NCBI GenBank assembly: GCA_000231825.2
Contig: JH720295.1
Coordinates: 1,088,027-1,152,026 of the forward strand
DNA: 64,000 nucleotides
Direction: 5' to 3'
Source of the DNA: Tetrahymena elliotti 4EA
Lineage: Eukaryota > Ciliophora > Oligohymenophorea > Hymenostomatida > Tetrahymenidae
Shown: piece by piece, positions 49,699 through 63,206 of the stretch
Numbering within the stretch: the first letter of the stretch is position 1
Layout: every line of letters starts with the position of its first letter
The notes under the pieces: generated by a model
What the model saw: only the letters and a program-made list of their open reading frames with translations
What the model was told of the DNA's origin: nothing
Databases searched by the model: none
Position numbers and translations under genes: made by a program

Positions 49699-52600
49699 TC
49701 AGCTTTTTTTTTAGAGTGTAGGTTTTTATATGAAAGGTTTTTTATTTTTTGTTTCTACAGCTGATTGTTCAAGTAGATCACGAAGACACTCAAGCTGAGG
49801 TGAGATTTAACTTGTTATTTATTCGAATGATTTACAGGAATCGTTGACAGTTTTAATCATTTGACCTTTTACGAAGGTGTTTTCTTCTTGGGCAAAATCA
49901 AGATCATAAAGAAGAGTTTAAAGTTTGTTAGAATATTTTTATTGGAAAGCAGAAACTTTTCTCATATGGTCTTTTAATAATATAAGAGGGGACTTAGAAG
50001 AGTAAAAAGTAGTAAGCTAATTAGATTTTTAATTTTAGCTGAGACTTGTTGCATTATAAAACTAAGAACTATGTGTGGGAGTTTCAGATAGAGATTATGA
50101 GTTATTTACAACTTTCTATTTGAGTTGACTATATTAATTCTGAATTTGCTTATTTCTTTTATCAACTGCTGTACAAAATGATTAATGACTTTAATAAAAT
50201 GTGTCTTCTAGATTAAGAAAGCTTTTTTATCTGTAAAAATCAAGTTAAGGAAAAAACTCTTTTTCTTTGATCAAAGGCATTTAGGTTCTATCTTGTTTTT
50301 TAAAAATTTGATTTATAAGAGATTTAGCTTTGCTTAATTAAGGTGAATATTTAATATAATTTTATTATTTATATTAAGCAGCTAATTCTTTGGAAAAATT
50401 GCTTGTTTTAGGTGAGTTATTATTTTCTTAGAAGTGGACAGTGTTGATTCTTTTCATTTTTCTTTGTAATTAAGTAGGACTAGAAACAACAACAGTTTTA
50501 TGTTGAACTGTACTTCTTCTTCTTAGTTATTAAATATTGTTATCATCATCATTTTATTTTATATTTTCTATTTAACGCGATTGAATGGGTTAACTGAAAG
50601 AGCTAATTAATGGCATGCTTTCTTCATTGATTTTGACATTTTTTGGACTTTGTTAATTACTGAATTAGCTTTGTGTTGATGTTTATTTTTTATTCTGTGA
50701 AAAGACATTCATAATTGTATTTCTTCTTTGATGATCTTTATTTATATTCAAAGATGACGAATAATTCATATTCTAAAAGTTAACTTGCCTTTAATTTTGA
50801 TTTGTTGGAGAAGAGTTTACAGTGAAGCTGTTCAGCTTTTTAAGTTTATTTTTTTTATTAAATGGAGAGAAATTATGTGGAAAACTTCTCATGTGAGATT
50901 AGTGAGTTGAATTAAAAGTTGGGGAAATATTTGATGATAAAACAATATTCTTTTAAGAAGATTCTAAATGATCACTTAATTGAATACTTTTGTTAGAATT
51001 TCTTTTTCCTTTTGAGAATGGACTTTATGTTTTGATTTAAATACTCTTATTGCTATTACTAGTAATAATAGAATCTTATTTATATTACTAATTAATCAAA
51101 CTCATGTCTAAAGAAACTACTTTTTTCTTCATCTAATCTGACTATTTTCTTTATTACTCTTCTAGGTTTATATTTTATTCTGTTATATATATTTCTTAAA
51201 TGCTTTTTTAGACTATTTTACTTGTATTATTTGATTCTATTGATTATCTTGAATTTCTAGGACTCTATTTCTAATCTTTAAATCCAATCGTTTTTCTTGG
51301 ATTTTATTTAATAGAAAATTAACTGCTTAATTTGCTTTAATTGCTTGTTAAACTTGATTTTCTCATATCAATTAAAGGGATGTTTTCTTTATTCAGCTAA
51401 AAGCCTCCCTCATTTCTCTAAAATTGAACGTTTTCTGAAGAATTGTGAATGGATTTACTAACATTTTATGTAAAACTTTTATTTAAACTCTAAGATGTAC
51501 TTTTTGCTTTTTCACTGTAAGGCAAAGAGGAACAAACAATGCTTTTTCTATTTTTCGACAGGAATTCTTACATCATTCTATCTGCAACAAAGTTTTTCTT
51601 CTTTTTAACTTCTACTTAATTATCTAAAACAGCTGAAATTTATTTCTAAGAATGAATCGATCTATGCGAGAAATGCTGATGATGCATTGGTTTATATTTG
51701 ATTTTCTTATCAAATTACTCAAACCTTTAAATAGTTTCCAAAATATGCCTATTAATCTTCTCTTCCTCTTCAATTTATTTTAATTTAGATTTGTAAATCT
51801 TGTATCCTCCCTTTTTCAACAATTTCAATGCTTGATCTGATTTCTTTTTAAACTCCAAATATTTATTCTCAATCAAACTCTAATCATGGATGTTTCTCAA
51901 GTCCCCAATCTTTCTATTCTACTCATGGGCTTTTTTAATCTAAAAATTAATCGTTTCAAGCTCTCTCTCCTGCCAAAAATTCAATTTGTTGCTTGTTTTC
52001 TCATAGTTCGGCTCTTCAGAGATTGCTTTCATCAGCTATTTATGCAAACTATCATAAAAAATATTATCTTAATTCTCTTCTTCATCTTCCTTCACTTTTA
52101 TCTATTCAATTTAATAAGAATCTTACAAATTCTCTAACAATCTGATTAAATTTTCTGTATTCATTTCCTCTAAATTTATTTTTTTCTATACTTTCTACTA
52201 AGCAAATTTCGATTCCTAAATACTTTTCACATTACCTTAAAGCAATTAATTGCTATTCTTCTAAAACAATTTCTTCAATAAAGAGATTCCTTTAGGTTTT
52301 TACCCACTAGATTAATTCTATTAAAAGTCATTCATTTTAACATCTTCATCACTAGAACTTCCTTTATCTTCTTCATTGTCATCCCTTTCTTAATTATCAA
52401 CTTAGCTTCGAATGTCTTCATTTATCTTATTCTAATAAACATTATTCTTAACATCCTTTTTCTCAATTAAATCATCTAACCTCTTAACTATTTAAGGATT
52501 AGGATTATTAAGAGGATTAAGTTATTAAAACACTTATTTAACATTGAAATAAGTATCAACATTCTCATATTCTTTGATATATCTATTAAAGAACACAGTA

Positions 52601-53220
52601 TCTTTATCTTTCTTTTTAATTTTCATCTTCTTATTCATCATAGTAATTACTCTGAATATGTTCTGTAACTTTTTTGTCTTTCTACTTTTTATTTCCTACT
52701 TATTATTTCCCAAAGAATTAGTTGATAAAATGGAATCTCTCTCCTCTTCAATTGTATTAGTTTAATTCTTAGGTTGAGAGAAAATGCCAAGCTTGAATGA
52801 AGAAGGACTATTCTTTGAGCTTTAGGAATTACTCATTGATGCTAAGTTTCTAAATGCGCTCTCAAATTTTAAATTATATGCTGAATTTTATGGACTTATT
52901 TATTTATCATTTCCAACCACCTATTAAGATGATTTTAAGATCTAGTTAGACGAAGTTATCTTTTTGTGCTCTTCGATGCTTTCTATAACTTTCTGCTGTC
53001 TTTTTTAGATTTGCTCTCTCAACATCTTCAAAGGCTGCAATAACCCTACCTTTTTGCTAGTATTGTCTAAGGGAGAACTACTTACTTCATCTTAATCAAA
53101 ACAAGATGCTCTCCTTTTCCTAGGAGAAATATCTAACATAACTTATCTATTCTGCTCTGTAAAATTAGCTAAACCATTCGATAAGTCTCTCTTTTCATTA
53201 GAATTCTTTCTACTTCGCAT
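49699..53220 (-). CDS. Large low-complexity hypothetical protein, 1173 aa
   Basis: One uninterrupted TGA-free frame of 1174 codons, including the stop, on the minus strand, from ATG 53218-53220 (an in-frame TGA lies shortly upstream) to TGA 49699-49701. Chance openness over this length is negligible. The protein is dominated by Ser, Asn, Gln and Lys. The N-terminal third is charged (SPRKRRASCFDQDEV; later acidic DDNEEDKGSSSDEDV). The middle has likely coiled coils (NLIRLLENLQDSYQIEQIKV, HEQNRKIGDLRNIHDQSLIE). The last half is Ser/Lys/Gln-rich with SP and TP motifs typical of phosphorylated disordered regions. No signal peptide, TM segment or known domain is visible. It may be a cytoskeletal, cortical or nuclear scaffold, but I do not recognise it. 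Many glutamines come from TAA/TAG. Confidence 0.8.
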
Positions 53221-53809
53221 ATCTTCCCTATATATCTCTTTGTTCCCTTATAATTTTCCTCAAGAAAATCAAAAAAATCTGCCTAAATATTTTGAAATTA
53301 TAATCAAAGTAAAGGTAAAAGTAGGAGTAGTCAATCAGTCAGTTATTCTATTTAAATCTTTAATTAAATATATGTGAAATAAGCTATTATGATGTAAATT
53401 ATTAATTCCCTCTTCAATTATAAAAAAGACTGTTCATTAATCTAATAATTCTACTTAAAATAAACTTATCAATAAATGTGTAAATTAATTTATCAGCATA
53501 TTTATTAGATGGAAAACATTCCTTCAAATATCCTATTTTTATTTAATTCCATACACAATCATTATTCATTCTTTCATTTCTTTTAACATGATAACAAATA
53601 AAGAATAGAATAGTAGTAAATTCTTTTTAAATTCAACATATTCATTAAAATAATTAAAAATTAAACATATTTATTTTTCTAAAACACTTTTCTTATCACC
53701 TAAATAACTTTAAATTTAAATTAAACTCTCTTCACCATTTCTATAAAATAAAAATATTTCATTTTAAAAGCATTCAATAAAAAATATTTTAAATCTTCAG
53801 TAAAAAATA
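53221..53809. other. Spacer, presumed promoter of the large minus-strand gene
   Basis: A/T-rich DNA with no supported gene. Confidence 0.4.
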
Positions 53810-54150
53810 CCATAAAACCTCATTTTAGGTGTGCGAACGAATCAGAGGGCTACAACTATATTTTAAGAATTTGTAAAAAGTGAGAAAACCTCCAGGGTCG
53901 CATGAAAAAAATGTGCGAAAAATGAGGGTGCTTAATAAAATTAAAATTTTAAGTATGCTACCAATAAGTAGAATAAATAAAACTATAATATTATTAAAGA
54001 AGAATAATAATTTTATTTGAAAAGTTATTTTTTCATCAAAATTATGCTTAGGTTTCATATGAGCGATATTTTTAAATTTGTGCTCTCACCTCATACTCGT
54101 TCGTTCGATCGTTTACTTAAAACAAGGGACGAGGGAATGAGGTTTTATGG
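53810..54150. mobile_element. MITE-like element with terminal inverted repeats
   Basis: The left end begins CCATAAAACCTCATT (from 53810) and the right end is its exact inverse (AATGAGGTTTTATGG, ending 54150). Inside, both ends have CGAACGAA-type sequence in inverted orientation (left GCGAACGAATC, right GTTCGTTCG). G+C is well above the flanks. Length is ~341 bp. A minus-strand ORF inside (77 codons) is hydrophobic and not transposase-like. No clear target-site duplication is visible. A non-autonomous DNA element is the simplest reading; a hairpin-forming regulatory block is an alternative. Confidence 0.5.
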
Positions 54151-54838
54151 AACTTACTCCCTCTCTTTTATCACTATTAATGCACTTAAATAGTTTGCTA
54201 ACTATGAATTATTTTAAAGATGGTCATCTAAAAATTGTCAAAGTTAATTTTTAAAAAAATATCTACCCCATTTGTAATCTGATATTTCACTTAAATAAAT
54301 TAAATGCAATACTTAGAATCTAATGATCTTAGTTAAAAGATTTATTTGTTGTTTTAGTTTATCAATTTAGACTCTTTAGATTAGTAATAGATTTTTCAGG
54401 ATATTTCATTTGTTATGATTGCCTTTTATCTTTATGATATTTATTTTCATAAAACCAAATTAGTAAAAAAATATTTTATCAAACTTCTTAACTTCAATTT
54501 AAAATGCAATTTTTTAATTTTGTAAAGAGGAATTAATAAATGATCATTACTTGTTTTGTTTTTGTTATATTAATTACTATCATAAAAAAATGAATGTTTA
54601 AATTAAATGTCGATAGATAGATAGATGCTAACTCTTTTTATTGTTGAAAAACCTAAAATTAAAATAGAAAAATACTATTTTATTTTGAAGAAAACAACAG
54701 ATTACTGCTAAGTAAGACACTTTTAGTGTCTCTATCAATTATCTCTTTTTTATAACAATTTCTCTGTTAATATTATTATCAATTAAGTAAATAAAAATAA
54801 CAAGATATTAAAATAGATATAATTATTATACAAATAGA
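54151..54838. other. Spacer upstream of membrane-protein gene
   Basis: A/T-rich; no gene or repeat beyond short homopolymers. Confidence 0.4.
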
Positions 54839-56353
54839 ATGGAAGAAGCTGATCCTATAACTTAGTTAGACAAACATAAAATGTATTGTGTTCCTCCTAT
54901 GATTTTAACATATTTTTTTGATATATTAAACATTCTTTTAAGTATAAAATTCTATTATTGTGGAGAGATTTCATACGCAATAACTATTTGGGTTTTATTT
55001 TCATTAGATAAATTAATCATAATTTTCTCAAGCCTATCTAATAGAAGTACAATGAAAACAATTTTTACTCTTCTAGATTTGCTAAACTTAGGTTGGATTT
55101 ATATAATATTTGCTGATAGAATCTATTAATCCAGTTTATACTGCTTATGCTTTAGATCTATTGTATCTAGAGGAATTATTCAAAATATTATTTAATTTAT
55201 ATTCTTTTTCTATATAAAATTGCTTGAGAATGAGAAGATAGGATATTTCTACATTCAATTGGCTTATTGTCTTTATTTAGCCTAAGTTATATTCTACTTC
55301 TGTTAGATATCATATCTTTCAATATAGATCAAGTCTTAAATAACATTTAAGTTAATTCAAAATCTTATTGCTTTATTCACTTGTCATATGACATATGCCT
55401 CCCTCTCATATTTAGAAGATTAGCATGGCAACAGATTAATATACTATAACTTTATCATTATAGCTGCTTAATACATTTTTGTTCTTTACTATTTCTAAAA
55501 ATATTAAACTGGATATAACCCATTAGCAGTATTTATTAACGTTTTACATAATATAATAATTTTTAAAGAAACCAAATACAGAGATAAATATATGTTGATT
55601 TCGAATTTTCTGGGCTCATTTATTAGATTTGTTCTTTTTATGATTTTTGGTGGAATCAAAACTTTAAGAGAAATACAAACCAATGATAACCTAAACCAAA
55701 AGATATTTTCTGTAAATAATTTGATAGTAACTCTTTGCAATTCTGTTTATTTTGTCTTGTTCTTGTACTTAATCATCAAAAATTCCATTACTCTCAAAGT
55801 TATCATTTTAAAAAACAATTAATCTTTTGAAACTGTAAACGAATAATTATCTAAAATTGATCTAGAATTGACTAAAGATATTGAAATAGTATTAAACGAT
55901 GGCCTTCATTGTGTTCAAATAAATCAATAATAAGATGATATTTGCTAAAATAAATCTTGTGCTGAATATTATGAAATGTATAAGAATATTTAAAAAATAC
56001 ATGATAAAAGGGATATTTCATTAAATTTCACTAGTAACTTTTACATTTAATGCAATTATCACCTTGAAGAGTTATTTACAAAATAAGCTGAAATTCATCA
56101 TACCCTTATATTTAATATTAGATTTTATTCTAAAAATTTAAATTTAGCCAAATTACTTATGAAACGAATATTCAAGGGATTTCTATTCAATACAGCTAAC
56201 ACTTAATTAATTGCTCACCTAACAGACGATGAATAAACCTTACTAAGAAGAATCCAAGCTTTTGTTCTTTCCTTAAAAGCTCTAGATATTTGCTTCAAGG
56301 ATTACTCTTTAAACTATCTTCCTCAAATTATGTATGATCTCCACGATGCTTGA
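54839..56353 (+). CDS. Multi-pass membrane protein, hypothetical, 504 aa
   Basis: Single exon, ATG 54839, TGA 56351-56353. The first ~325 residues form roughly eight or nine hydrophobic helices (for example MILTYFFDILNILLSIKFYY, LLDLLNLGWIYIIF, IQNIIQFIFFFYIKLL, IIIAAQYIFVLYYF, LVTLCNSVYFVLFLY-like). Short charged loops separate them. The last ~175 residues are soluble, with acidic and helical segments (SKIDLELTKDIEIVLNDG) and a Cys-containing end (ALDICFKDYSLNYLPQIMYD). No signal peptide beyond the first TM segment. The layout resembles a channel, scramblase or transporter-like polytopic protein, but I see no diagnostic motif and assign no function. Chance openness is excluded by length and by the TM/soluble organisation. 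Confidence 0.75.
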
Positions 56354-57268
56354 AATATATTTAAAAATAGATAGTATTCTTTTCATAAAAATAATAATTA
56401 TGACATTTTTAAAATTATTTTCTCTTGTTTTTGTTTATCTCTAATTTAATTTTGGTATAAAATATGATATCACAAATTAAATGATTCTTGAACTTTATGT
56501 TCATAATATTTCCTCTTATTTATTTTTAAATTTTATAATACAATTTTTAGCACGCCATAAACCTCAATTCTAAATCCAAATGGTAAATTTGAAAATCCAA
56601 ATTTTCAAAAAGCAAAATTTCATTCATATTTTTTAAAGGAAGAAAAATGAACATAATATTTTTTAAAGGTAATTTAATTTTTCAAATTATGAAATTTCAA
56701 AAAAATATTATCCTATTTATGGAAAAACTTATTTGAAAAAAATAATTGAAAGAATTTTAATTACTTCTCCTCTGTTCAAATATGAAAAGAATTATTGTAA
56801 AATGTAGGTAGAAAATCTATCAGGATTAAATTTAAAACTTCTCATAAACCATAAAGATCTTTGGATGAATGTAAATAAATTTTTTAGTATTTTTAGGACT
56901 CAATTTATTTTCTCTTCTTATTTCATATGAGTTATTTTTGAATCTGCAAAAAAAGTAAAATATTTTAAACAGATGTTAGAAAATTTTGATGAAAAAAAAA
57001 ACATAAAATAGATTAATTAAGTCATTTATTTATTCTTTTAATTATTTATTGGTCAAATTTCAAAACAAGAGAAAAATTACTAAATTGTCTATTTTTTTCT
57101 TATTTTTTTCAATTAAGATGGAAATATGTTTTTAATAATAATATTTCATGTTTTAATTGGATATTCAAATTAATTAATTTACCATTCAAAAAAATATAAT
57201 AAATAAACAAAACAAATAATTAAGGATTAATAAAATTTAAGAAAATTAGATTTGTTTTTTTGTCTGAA
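56354..57268. other. Spacer between plus-strand genes
   Basis: A/T-rich, with no supported gene or repeat. Confidence 0.4.
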
Positions 57269-60163
57269 ATGTTTAGACCTAATAAACTAAAATCTGGTGA
57301 TTTTTAGCTTTTTTCAAATTAAGTTATTGCTGACCTTTAGAGTGTGGAATATAAATGTTAAATAATTAACAATATTCTAAATATAAATATGCACTAATGC
57401 TTTATTAGTGAATCTGTTAACGAATACTCTGAAGCTATTTATAGCTTTCCAATATCTGAAGGGATTTGCTTAGAATAATTTGAAGCTAAATATGACAAAA
57501 ATATTATAAGAGGAATCGTTAGGACAATTGATGAAGCTAAAAAAGAATATTAAAAAAATAAAAGTAAAGGTAACTTAGTATGCTATGCTTAAATGTTAAA
57601 AAAAAATGATTAAGACTATTGTGAGATTTAATTAGGAAATATACCTCCTAACAAATAAGTAGAAATCACTCTCAGATTTTCTCAATAGCTATATACAATT
57701 TTTAATAAATATTTAGTTGCTACAATCCCTTTATAATTTTATTAAGATCATTCTTAATTATAAAAGAATATTCTCACATTAGATTTATTTTGTACAGGCA
57801 CAATAACTTATGCAGAATCTAAAGGATATAATGTAGAAAAAGCAATGCTTGATGATAAATCAGCAAGGTTTAATTTAACTCTTTCAACTTTAAAGAAAGG
57901 AAAAGATTTCTAATTAATATTCTAATTTGAAGGCATGTTTGAACCTCAAGTAATTCTAGGTTCAAGTGAGATATTTCATGAAGATTCAGTGAAAAAAGCT
58001 TTATTTCCAATAAGTCACTCAGCTATGATTTCATTTGTTCCTAATTTTAATGAAGATTTTACTGAGGAGATAAATGATTCAATAATAGCAGCAATTAAGA
58101 ATGAAGAAGATATTTTTTTTGATGAATTCTAATAAAAATTAAACTAAGAATATATTGATCATTTGAATTCTTCAAGAAGTGAATTTATTTTCTTGCTAGA
58201 CAGAAGCGGGTCTATGAAAGATTAACCAATAAATAATGCCATTCAAGCTCTTATCTTATTTTTAAAAAGTCTACCCAAAGATAGCTATTTTAATGTAATC
58301 AGTTTTGGTAGCAATTTTTAATATCTTTTTCCTAGCTCAACTAAATACAATAGTGAAAGTCTAGAAGAAGCTATAAATATAATCAAGAATTACACTGCTG
58401 ATTTAGGCGGAACTGAAATTTTTAATCCATTAAATTCTTTATTTAAATAAAATAGAATTCATGGATACAACAAACAAATATTTATATTGACAGATGGGAA
58501 AGTAAATTCTACATAATAAGTTGTAAGTTTAATTAAGTAAAACAACAAATTTAACAGAGTATTTTCAATTGGTTTTGGCTCTAAAGCTGATAAGTAACTC
58601 ATTGAGCGGATTGCTGTTGCTGGAAAAGGTATATCATAAATTGTTAGCCTAAAAGCTGATTTATCTGAAATTGTTATTAACATGCTTTCAATGTGCATAA
58701 CACCAACTTTTGATAACTTCAAAATAACATATGATAATACTGCTTTTGATTAGATATTTCCTAAGATAAATGATTTTCCTTGCGTTTTTAAAGATGAAAT
58801 AATGAACATCCATTTATTTTTAAAACATTCTTTAGATTTTTCTCGTTTGACAGATGAATAAAAGAAAATACAAATAGAATATTTTGATTCACATAAGAAT
58901 ATGCTAATCTAAAAAAACATCAAACTAGAAATGCAAGATAACTTTTCATGTAATTAATAATTGTAATAATCAGTCTTTAAAATAGGAAAATAGATGTTCT
59001 TGAATGAAAATCTGTCTCAAGAAAATACAGATTTAATTTAAGAAGCTATTTATTATTAGCTTTTAACAAAAAAGACTGCTTTGGTTTGTGTCTTTGAAAC
59101 TTTAAATGATGAACAAAGAGTCATTTTTTAAAATTTAAATATAAAATAATCGAAAAAAGATTTTAATTTAAACAAAAATTAATAGATAAAAGATTATAAT
59201 TTAAATCAAATTGAAGATATCTATTAAAAAAAGCTTTAATAAGAAAAATAATAAATTTAGAAAAAATAAGGCAAATATGAAAGTTCTAAAATTTAAGAAT
59301 AAAATAGAAAGAGATTGCAATTATTACAAGCTTTAAATGTTTAGAAGCAATTCGAAGTGGAAGAGTCAACTTATAATAAATTTGATGATGATCTTAAAAG
59401 ACAACGTTTGGAGAGAGAATAATAAGTTAAAGAAATGGAAATGATAAAGAAGTGTTATAGTAAATAAAAATCTGAAAATTAACAATAGGCTTAAAAAAAG
59501 TATTAGGATTTATTGTCATAATGTGCAGAAAAAGACTATGATGTTTTTGTTTAATAATTTAGGTAAAATCAGATAAACAAATAACGAAGATAAAAAGAAT
59601 TAAATAATGATGAAAAGATGAGCTTAGAGACATAAAAGCCTGTCCTTGGAGTAAATAAATAAACTAAAACTGAAGAATAAATGCAAAAAGAAATAAAGAA
59701 ACAAAAACAATTAAAAAACTCAGAACAAATTGGTTTTAGCACTCAATAAGATTGTTTAGAAGTTGAAGAAAAGTAGAAAATTGTGTCTAAATATAAATAG
59801 GATTCTTAATTATAAATTTAAAAGTAAACTAATAAAGATAAAAAAATTAACAATAAATTAGGACTAGATGAAATACTTAATTTAGTTGATTCTGATGGAA
59901 TTTGGAAGTATGATGAAACAATTATTCTGATGTTTTTACAAGCAGATAAAGCTGATATTGATATACTTTGCTAGTATTTTGTAAGCTGTAATGGCTTTAT
60001 GACTCTTTTTATGATAATAATTTTAGAAACATATTTTAAAGACCATAAACCTAAATGGACTCTTATTTCAAAAAAATCAATCAATTATATAAAAACTTCA
60101 ATAAAAAATGGAGCAAACTTCAATTCAATTAAATAAAATATTTAATCATTAATTTTAAATTGA
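57269..60163 (+). CDS. VIT + von Willebrand factor A domain protein
   Basis: Single exon, 964 aa. A VIT (vault/inter-alpha-trypsin) domain occupies about residues 20-150: [20 protein letters not shown], then ARTI-like [17 protein letters not shown] and [16 protein letters not shown]. The VWA domain (~302-480) has a full MIDAS: D-x-S-x-S in [11 protein letters not shown], the Thr in GGTEIF and the Asp in FILTDGKV, so metal-dependent ligand binding is likely. The middle (~600-830) is a Lys/Gln/Glu-rich coiled coil. The C-terminus (~865-964, [20 protein letters not shown]) resembles the C-terminal segment seen after VIT-VWA in VWA5A/PARP4-type proteins. No signal peptide, so it is cytoplasmic. 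PARP4 binds vault particles; no PARP domain is present here. A vault link is inference only. Confidence 0.85.
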
Positions 60164-60242
60164 GATAATTCAATTTTTTAAGCTTTAATAATTAATTGTA
60201 AAATAAATATTTAAATCCTTATATATAATAAACTATGCTCGC

Positions 60243-63206
60243 TCACTAGCTGTTCAGTTTTCCTTTAGATAGACAATTTTAGATATATTTTTATAAATCA
60301 AAGTAGAATTACAAATATGGTAAATTTGTTTTGTTCTTATCAGATGATTTTTGTTGATTTAATTGAAAATTGATTTCATGTAATTTAATAAAATAAATTA
60401 TACTTTTATTTAGTTTTCCCAGTTTTTAACAACACAGAGAGATACTTTACAAACAAGTGGTAATGTGAGGGTGATTTTTTTAAAGTATATTTTTTGCCAT
60501 AAAGAAAGATTCTTGAAAGTATTTTAGGGCTATTTTATAATCTTGAAGATCTAAATAAAATTCTCCAATTTTATTAAGGGAAATAGATATGTGAAATTAA
60601 TTTCCAAGTTACTTGCTTTTTCTCATATTGAGAGACTGAATTAGATAATTAATTGCTGACTAATGATTACCTAGTTTTTATAGACAAATTCCTACACTAG
60701 TCAAAGATGTAGCAATAGTGCTGTGATTTCCTTTGTATAATTATTATCTTATTTTGAGAGAATCCAACTAATATTTTAAAGCTGTGTCGTAATCTTGTAA
60801 ATTAAAATAAGAATCTCCAAGATAGTTTTTATTAGTTGCAATAATTGAGTGAAATTCATTAAAGATTCTTTATCTTATTTTAAGAGCAACTAAAAGGTTC
60901 TATTGAGCACTTTTATAATCTCCAGTAAAATTATAAAGGTTACCTATGTTGCATGTTATCAGACTTATCTTAAAAAGATTGTTTTTATCTCTTATTTTTA
61001 AAATTTCATTAGCTCTTATTAGATTAGATAAAGCTTCTTCATATTATCCATTGTTTTGGTAAACAATAGCAAGACAATTCAGATAGTATGATGTATTTGG
61101 ATGAATATCTTAATAAATCTTTTCAGACATTTCTATTGCTTCTTTAATACAACATAGCGCTTCTTTATTATTTCCTAAATTTTAATAACGCATTCCTAAA
61201 TCATTTAGAGAAGAAGCAATATCAGGATGAATTGCACTTAAATTAGGATTTTCTCCACGAAAAAGCTCTTTTCTCATTAATAAAGCTTATTCTTAGTATT
61301 AATAGGCTTTTGAAAATTAACTTTTAGCATAATAGAACCAATCAATCCTAAAAAGAATATTAGCTATATTGATGTGATTAGAATTATAATATATCTCATT
61401 CATTAATTAGAGTGATTTTAGCAGATATTCTAATCCTTCTTATCTTCGTTATTAATAGTAACAGTCTCCAACTTTATAATAATATAAGGCAAGGGATGGT
61501 TTATTGAATGGTAAGTTTATGTTATTTATTTATTCATATATAGAAAGCTGTTATTTATTATAATAAACTTAAACATCTTGATAAAATTAAATGTCTTTAT
61601 TATCATCGTATGGATATAAAATTAAAAGCTGCTCTACTTTATTCATATAAAACTTAAAAAATTCATATTTCTCTATCACATTTAACTTTAGCACACAATT
61701 TACAAATTTCTCATGTATTTGTAAACAATCAGGTCTTTCGTTTGGATTCTCTTTTATCATTAGTTCAACTAAATCATCAAATTCTTTTATTTTACAATTT
61801 CTAACCATTTCATAAATTTTAAGAACCTTTTTAAAAGTCTTTCCCAAACAATAAGTGTCTGTCCAATTTCCAACTTTTGTTTCATCTTTGTTCTTTAATT
61901 CATTAGGAGCATAGAACTTTGTAAAACCTTTTATTTCTATAGGTTAATTTTCTTCAGTTTTGAGAAATGATTCTCCAAAATCTGAAATAACATGAATGTT
62001 TTGCTGATTAATTAAAATATTTCCTAGTTTAATATCAAAATGAAGAATCTAGAATGCCCTAAGCAGTATTAAACCATTTAAAAGATCAAATACAATATGT
62101 AAAAGATATAAGAATGTAAATTCATTTTTATTTTGTTTTTTTTTATCTTTTTCATTTTAGGTTGATAAAAAATATTTCAATTTTTATTAGAGACTGTATT
62201 TACATTTCTCTAACACAAGCACATAGTAGTTCTTTAACAGAATTTTATCAATATATTGCAAAAAAAATATATTTTTCTCAAATCTTTTCATGATTTTAAT
62301 TTCTTCTTCTATTTTATCTTGATCACTTTCATCTAATCTTATTATCTTAAATATGCACTCTCTTTCTTTTTAATTGTTTTCAGATAATATTTTCCCACTA
62401 TAAACTATAGAAAACCCGCCTTTTGCAATATATTTACATATTAAGTATTTCTTATTATGAATAAGCTATTCGTTTAATTCAGCCATCAGCTCTTCCTCTC
62501 CATTCATTTCCTCAATCTTATAATTGTTTTTCTCATTAGCTTATTCATTTACTGTATCAATTTATTCTTATTTGAACTATTCAGGTTAAAAATTGCTTAA
62601 ATCCTAATTTAAATAGCACTAATTTATAATTATATTTTCATTTTATTAACAAGATTTTGTTTAGCATACTTGCTATTTTTTATAAATTGTTTTCCAAAAT
62701 TTTGAATTTTCGTTTAAGATTTGCTAATCATTTTCACTAAATTCCTCGAAAGTATTTTCTTCGTTTTTGTTTTGTTTAAGATCGTTTTTCTTTTATACAA
62801 TATTGCTTTGTAATTCATCATTTTAGATGTTTTTAGTAATATTTTCAAAGTTATCTTTAATTAAAACAGAATAGTCTTTACTTTTATTATTACATTCTTT
62901 AGTTTCGTTTTCTTCTACTTTGATGAAATCTTTATCAGTATTCCTTTAACATTTTAATTTTTGTGAATAATTGTTAATCATCCCCATCTCACAATTAAAA
63001 GATACTTCATTCTGTATCTAGATGTTTTAACATTTTTTATTGTATTTTAAAATAGTTTTTTCTTGAGCATTTTAAGAATCTATTTGATTTAGTTCATCTA
63101 TATTTTGAAATGAGGTGCTTTTCATTTTACTTTAATCATTATTGTTTGCATTTTATTAAGTTTATCTTATTTCTATTTCTTTAAGCCCTTCATACCTCTC
63201 TTGCAT
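60243..63206 (-). CDS. Protein kinase with C-terminal kinesin-light-chain-like TPR array
   Basis: Intronless, 987 aa, with an in-frame TGA upstream of the chosen ATG (63204-63206). The N-terminal ~240 residues are Asn/Lys/Glu-rich and disordered. The kinase domain spans about 250-515: P-loop IAKGGFSIVYSG, Lys in CIFKIIRL, catalytic loop LHFDIKLGNILI (HFD in place of HRD, catalytic Asp and Asn kept) and DFG in ISDFGES. Then PNERPDCLQIHEKF closes the C-lobe. Residues ~565-930 hold TPR units of ~42 residues in the KLC/Nephrocystin-3 style: LNDLGMRYQNLGNNKEAL, NCLAIVYQNNGQYEEAL, CNIGNLYNFTGDYKSAQ, NYLGDSYFNLQDYDTAL, TSVGICLQKLGNHQSAI, NKIGEFYLDLQDYKIAL. The kinase is probably active. Kinase plus TPR arrays are an expanded ciliate architecture; partners are unknown. 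Confidence 0.88.
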
